Of a stretch of DNA of 64,000 bases, positions 59,501 through 64,000 are shown one piece after another (the stretch's first letter is position 1; each line of letters opens with the position of its first letter). The translations under genes and the position numbers were made by a program. The notes under the pieces are model-generated. The model was not told the origin of the DNA and did no database searches. It saw nothing but the letters and a program-made list of their open reading frames with translations. Source of the stretch: Cucumis sativus. Taxonomy: Eukaryota > Streptophyta > Magnoliopsida > Cucurbitales > Cucurbitaceae. The stretch is from positions 21,152,607 to 21,216,606 of the forward strand of contig NC_026656.2 of assembly GCF_000004075.3 (NCBI RefSeq). Reading direction: 5' to 3'.

Positions 59501-62500
59501 ATTAAAAGCTGAATGACTAATTATTAATTTGTTCACAATTTTTATTTTTGGAATTTATTTTATTAAAAAATAATTTGAAAAAGTGATGTTTTTATTATTT
59601 AGATACTATATTTGTCTGTACACTTTTGTTCACGTAATAATATATTTTGAAATTTGTCTCTTTTAGTTTTATAGTTTAGAGAATATTTTGGTTATCTTAC
59701 TTCTGAAAACCAAAGTATTTTGATCCTTATTTGCACACCTTTATACATAATAAAAACTTGTGCATGCAAATTTATTGTTACATTTTAAAACACAATGAAT
59801 GAAAGTGGCAATAAAAAACTTGCATTAAAATGAATAAAAGTCGAAAGTTGAATGAAAATAAAAAAGAAAATTATGATTGGTTTCACGTGCAAGAGATTGA
59901 CATGAAAGAGGCGGAAAGAAAAAAGATGAAATGAAACACCCGTGTGGAAGAGGGATACAAATTTTACTTTCTTTTACTTTACTTCTTCCCAAAGGTTAAA
60001 AGAGTAAAAAAAGGAAGAAGAAGAAGAAGAAGAAGAAGAAGAAGAAGAAGAAGAAAGGGTTATTTTTGGTTTAGGGTTTGACCTTGGGGAAAAAGAGAAA
60101 CAAAAAGGGGTAGGGTCAAAGATCTGTGATGGATCAAAATGAAGGGTGAGGATATAAGGAAAAAAGGAGTAAATGAGATCTGAAGGGTTGAAAAAGGTAA
60201 GGATATATATTTTGTAATCTGAGAGATGTGAAAGGAGGTGTGTAATGTAAAGCTCTTTAATGATCATGTTATCATGTTTCTGTCTTAGTACTCCTCGCGT
60301 GCCCTTCTACAGTTCTTTCTCTGTACACCATTCTTTTCTTTTTCTTTTCCCCTCCCTTATTTCTCATTTATTTCCATTCTAGGCCCCACTTTTCCCATTC
60401 CCTACCATCTCCCCTCCCTTCCTTCCTCTTTTATTATTATTATCACTAATACAATTCAAATTCATAGTTCTGTTGATTCATGGATTCTACCATGGATTTG
60501 TTCATCATTACACATGTTTATTTGTTACTGTTCTACTTCTAATTATATACTTTCTTTAACTCTCTCACATGTTACCCCTACTCTAAACCTGTTTTTTTTT
60601 TTCTCTTCCCTTAATGCATGATGAATTAGACACATTTGTAAAAGATGACCAAACTACTCATTTTTCATGTTTTTAATTCATAATAGCTTGATTTGATTTG
60701 GACGGTTGGTTGGTGAAACAATTTTCACTCGTTAAAAATTATATTGCTAGATTTGAAGGAAAATTGAGTTAATTAATTTGGTAACATCAAACAATTAAAT
60801 TTAACTAATATAAGTGATACATAATTTAGAGATTTAGAAGATGCATGATGCAGGGCGTATTTTTCAATAATATATATGGAAGAAAACGTAAGAGTTTAAA
60901 CAGAAGATTTATTATTTATAATATAGAAAAAGACAAAAATGAAAAAGTTTTAAAAAGGTTGTTATTGAAATTTAAAAGAAGGTATACAATATGGACAAAA
61001 CTACATATTTAATATAGAAAGCTTTACGTTTTTGTCCTATAAGTCAAAATGTCTATTAACGTTAAAGATAGTCAAAGTGATTTGATGCTTGGCCTGTCAG
61101 TAAAAGTATAAATATATATTTATTCACATTGGACCTTTTTTTTTTTTCCATCAAAAATATAAAATGAAGAAAAGTATTTACCATCCTTTCTTATTCTTCT
61201 TTTTTTCTTTTTTCTTTTTTCTTTTTAGAAAATAAACATTGGGAAGAGTTTGGAGCACCCACCCATTATATTAGGATTCTGCTCTCTCTTCTGAATTTGG
61301 TGTATTTTGTTTTTAGTTTCCTTCTGTGGATGATCTAATGCTAACACTCTTTTTTTTTTTTATCTAAACTCTTGGATTTTTGTTCTCTTGCTACTTCTCA
61401 GTTTTTATTTTCTTAAGAGTAGCAAAAGGGAAACACAAAGCTTTGAAATTTAATTAATGGAATGAGATTGGAAAACGATAAAGGAAAAACAATATCTTAA
61501 CTTGTGTGCACAAATAACAATGATCTGCTTTTGAGAATTCACATTAACACAACATAAGACAAGGGAGAAAAGTCAACTTTTAAAAAGTTTGGTTTTTTTT
61601 AATTTATTTTTTGTCTAATTCTCATAATTATAAACACCGTTTTAATTGTAGAGAAGTTTTGGAAAACAAGAAAATCAAGTTTTGGGTTCTTACTATTTAG
61701 ATACTCAACCCTTTAATTGTTTATTTTCCATGTTCAATAGATTAACATCATAAAGTTTAAATTACATTTTACTTACTTTCTATTGAATATTATATTAAAG
61801 TAATAATTCAATTTATTTATTTTAAAATTTGTTGGAGAGCTATTTTTAGCAAATTTAAAATTTAATTAAATAATCATAATATTTTAAATGCAAATAAACA
61901 GAATATGCAGGTATATTTAAAAGATTGACCGTGAAAATGCTAGTATTGAAATATATTTAAGATTTATTAAAAGTTGAAAAAACCCTTGTATTTGACGTTA
62001 AATATTATGAATAAGTGAATTAAGGACGTAGAAATAAAAGAGGTGAAGGGAAAAGAAAAAAAAAAGGAAAGCAGAGAGCATAATTAGATGGAATAAAGAG
62101 AAGAAAAAAGGAGTAAGGTTGAGTAGATAGATATTGAGTAGGTTGATTGGTAAAAAAAGGGAATGAAATCATGAATGGTGTTGTTATTATCATTATTATT
62201 ATTGTTACTGATATATAAGAAAGAAAAGCAGGGGGCGTGGGAAGCACGTGCGTGAGTATAAAACTATATAAAAAGAAAGAGAAAAAAAAAAGTGTGATTT
62301 GGGCATTATGGGTCTGGAAAAAATTGTAAGAGATGACGTCAAGCGTATCTAGTCGGAGGATGAGGGGCCCACAGTGGGGGGGGTGGTTTCTTTTTCTTTG
62401 ATTAAATATTTAATTAAAGAAAAAAGAGAATTGAAGAATTGAAGAATTGAAGAATGGAAGAAATGGTTGGTGAGGTCAATGGAGGGAAGGGAAGTGGAGA

Positions 62501-64000
62501 AGAAGACAAAGAGGGGAGAAATGAAATAAATGAGAGTGGTGGAGGTTGGGGGGCTTAGGTGTTTTCCATCATGCTACGTGTACGGTGTGATCAGATTCGG
62601 CCACTGCCACGTCGTCTTAGCTGTGATAGGGACCACCCTCTTTCTTTCTTATTTGTTTTTGTTTTTATTGGGGACCACACCCACCCAAATCTCTGAAAAT
62701 CTACTGCCACTTGATTCTCTGTCAACCCCCCCAATTCTATCCCCATTTTTGGAACCAACCCATTTATTACTCTTTTTCATGCTTTCACCCCCTCCTCTTT
62801 ATTTATTCCACCCCCTCCTCTTTTTAACACTTTCTTCCTTCTATTATAATTTAATTACATCACATCTCCTTAACTCTTTCTATCTTTTCAAAAAACTAAC
62901 ATCCCATTACATCATCCCATTAACCTTTGTGTTTCAAGTTCAAATTTTAAATCTATTAATTGTCTCATTTCACCTCTCTACAATAAAAAAATGTAAGTAA
63001 GTAATATTCCAAATAGATGTTTGACTTTTGTTTTTGTTTGTTCAATCAAATTAGACATTACTTATATCAACTTAAACATTAAAATAAGGTAGGATCAACT
63101 AGTTTGAAACCATGGCAGTGTAAAAACCTTAGAAACCAAACCAAGGAATAGTGGACCCAACATAACAATATCAAAGCACCGACAAACTTCAAATGAGTAT
63201 TGTTGTTATTCTACTAACTCGATCATCAGTATAATTTCAACAAACTGTGATCTAAAGAAGAATTTATTTCCATTTTATATAATAAATGTTCTTTTCTTTT
63301 CTAACTAAACAAAAAAAATGTCGTCGGGGAAAGGGAAGAAGTAATGCCCCTATTAATTAATTGGACAAGAAAGAATAATGGTGGACTTTCCAATGATGTG
63401 TTTTAAAAGGCAAACTCACTCATATGAGGATTTTAACTTTTTAGTGAATCAAAGAATAACTTTAGGGTTAAAGAAACTCGTGAACTCTATATCCTGCCTT
63501 CTCTTCTCACACATGCAAATATTACTTTTTCTTTTAGGCCCCAATAAAAAAAAAAAATCAACAATGACTAAAAGTTAATGTTATTTTATTTCACTACATT
63601 TTAGTTCACACTGCTTTAGTAATACTATGCTCTTTTTTCTTTTTTTTTTAAATATCATAAATTTGTATTCATAGATATCAGTGAGCTCCACCCAACTCTT
63701 AAAGTGAGGGTAACTTGATATACAATAACAAAAGAAGTATAAAAAATATGTGATACGAGAAATTTCTCTCTTAACGAGGAAATTTATAGGTTACTAGTAG
63801 TCTAAAAATTTATCCATCCTACCTCCATTTAAAGAATTCAAATAATAATTATGAGTATATATATATAACAAAGCTACCCTTCTTATCCATTCATCATTCG
63901 AAATATATTTTTTAGAAAAGCAACTAATTAATATCCCTCTTTAGTCAGGCAAGAAGTTGAATCAAGTCTAATAGTATGGGACTTTTTTTTTTTTTTTTTT
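56511..64000. other. Intergenic, no gene seen
   Basis: 7.5 kb of AT-rich DNA after the ATPG 3' UTR. Items of note are a TGGGCT/AGCCCA cluster at 57,915-57,998, (TA)n tracts near 58,470-58,505, an (AAG)n run at 60,015-60,055 next to a TTTAGGGTTT (telo-box-like) element at about 60,070, and a GC-richer patch with CACGTG and TGACGTCA at 62,240-62,340. Long frames here are low-complexity. Promoters of genes beyond the window edge may lie in it. Confidence 0.5.
60015..60055. repeat. (AAG)n microsatellite
   Basis: About thirteen AAG units read directly. On the minus strand it yields a poly-Ser frame that should not be taken for a gene. Confidence 0.9.

Noticed and set aside
59974-60267. 97-residue minus-strand frame
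   Set aside because: Its core is a poly-Ser run made by the AAG microsatellite. The rest is AT-driven hydrophobic sequence.
62530-63000. 156-residue plus-strand frame
   Set aside because: Low-complexity Leu/Phe/Ser-rich translation of pyrimidine-rich DNA, with no motif.

Overview
The window looks like nuclear DNA from a dicot plant, possibly a cucurbit. The evidence is long AT-rich intergenic tracts, GT-AG introns, and intact genes for plant-only families (RDR6, EBF, Aux/IAA, SD2-5 receptor kinase, chloroplast ATP synthase b'). The species guess rests only on general resemblance and is weak. Intron borders below were placed by eye from splice signals, reading phase and family alignment from memory.

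Layout: 1-1.97 kb intergenic. 2.0-6.5 kb RDR6 (+). 7.25-11.5 kb phospholipase D alpha (+, four coding exons). 12.1-15.2 kb Gag1-like clamp protein (+, 5' end unresolved). 15.2-20.9 kb no gene seen. 20.9-24.7 kb EIN3-binding F-box protein (+). 26.4-29.8 kb ascorbate peroxidase-related APX6 (-, ten exons including a 22-nt one). 30.4-32.9 kb SD2-5 lectin receptor kinase (-, intronless). 33-38.2 kb no gene seen. 38.2-40.3 kb NT-C2 protein (+). 41.5-43.1 kb and 46.7-48.2 kb two tandem copies of a small KIX-like nuclear gene (-), with an intronless GT14 glycosyltransferase (+, 44.8-46.0 kb) between them. 52.0-53.1 kb IAA29-like Aux/IAA (-). 55.4 kb tRNA-Leu(UAG) (-). 55.9-56.5 kb chloroplast ATP synthase subunit b' (+). 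56.5-64 kb no gene seen.

The genes do not form a pathway, and plant genes are transcribed one by one. Roles include secondary siRNA synthesis (RDR6), ethylene signalling (EBF), auxin response (IAA29), lipid signalling (PLD), stress and redox (APX6), surface perception (SD2-5) and photosynthetic ATP synthesis. From memory, the order from EBF to ATPG matches an ancestral block that Arabidopsis split between the At2g254xx and At4g322xx-At4g323xx regions.

The clearest structural event is a tandem duplication of the KIX-like/GT14 segment. Both KIX-like copies are intact. The second unit ends in what looks like the remnant of a GT14 promoter with no GT14 gene after it. No CRISPR array, bacterial element or confidently recognisable transposon was found, and I found no novel multi-gene system.
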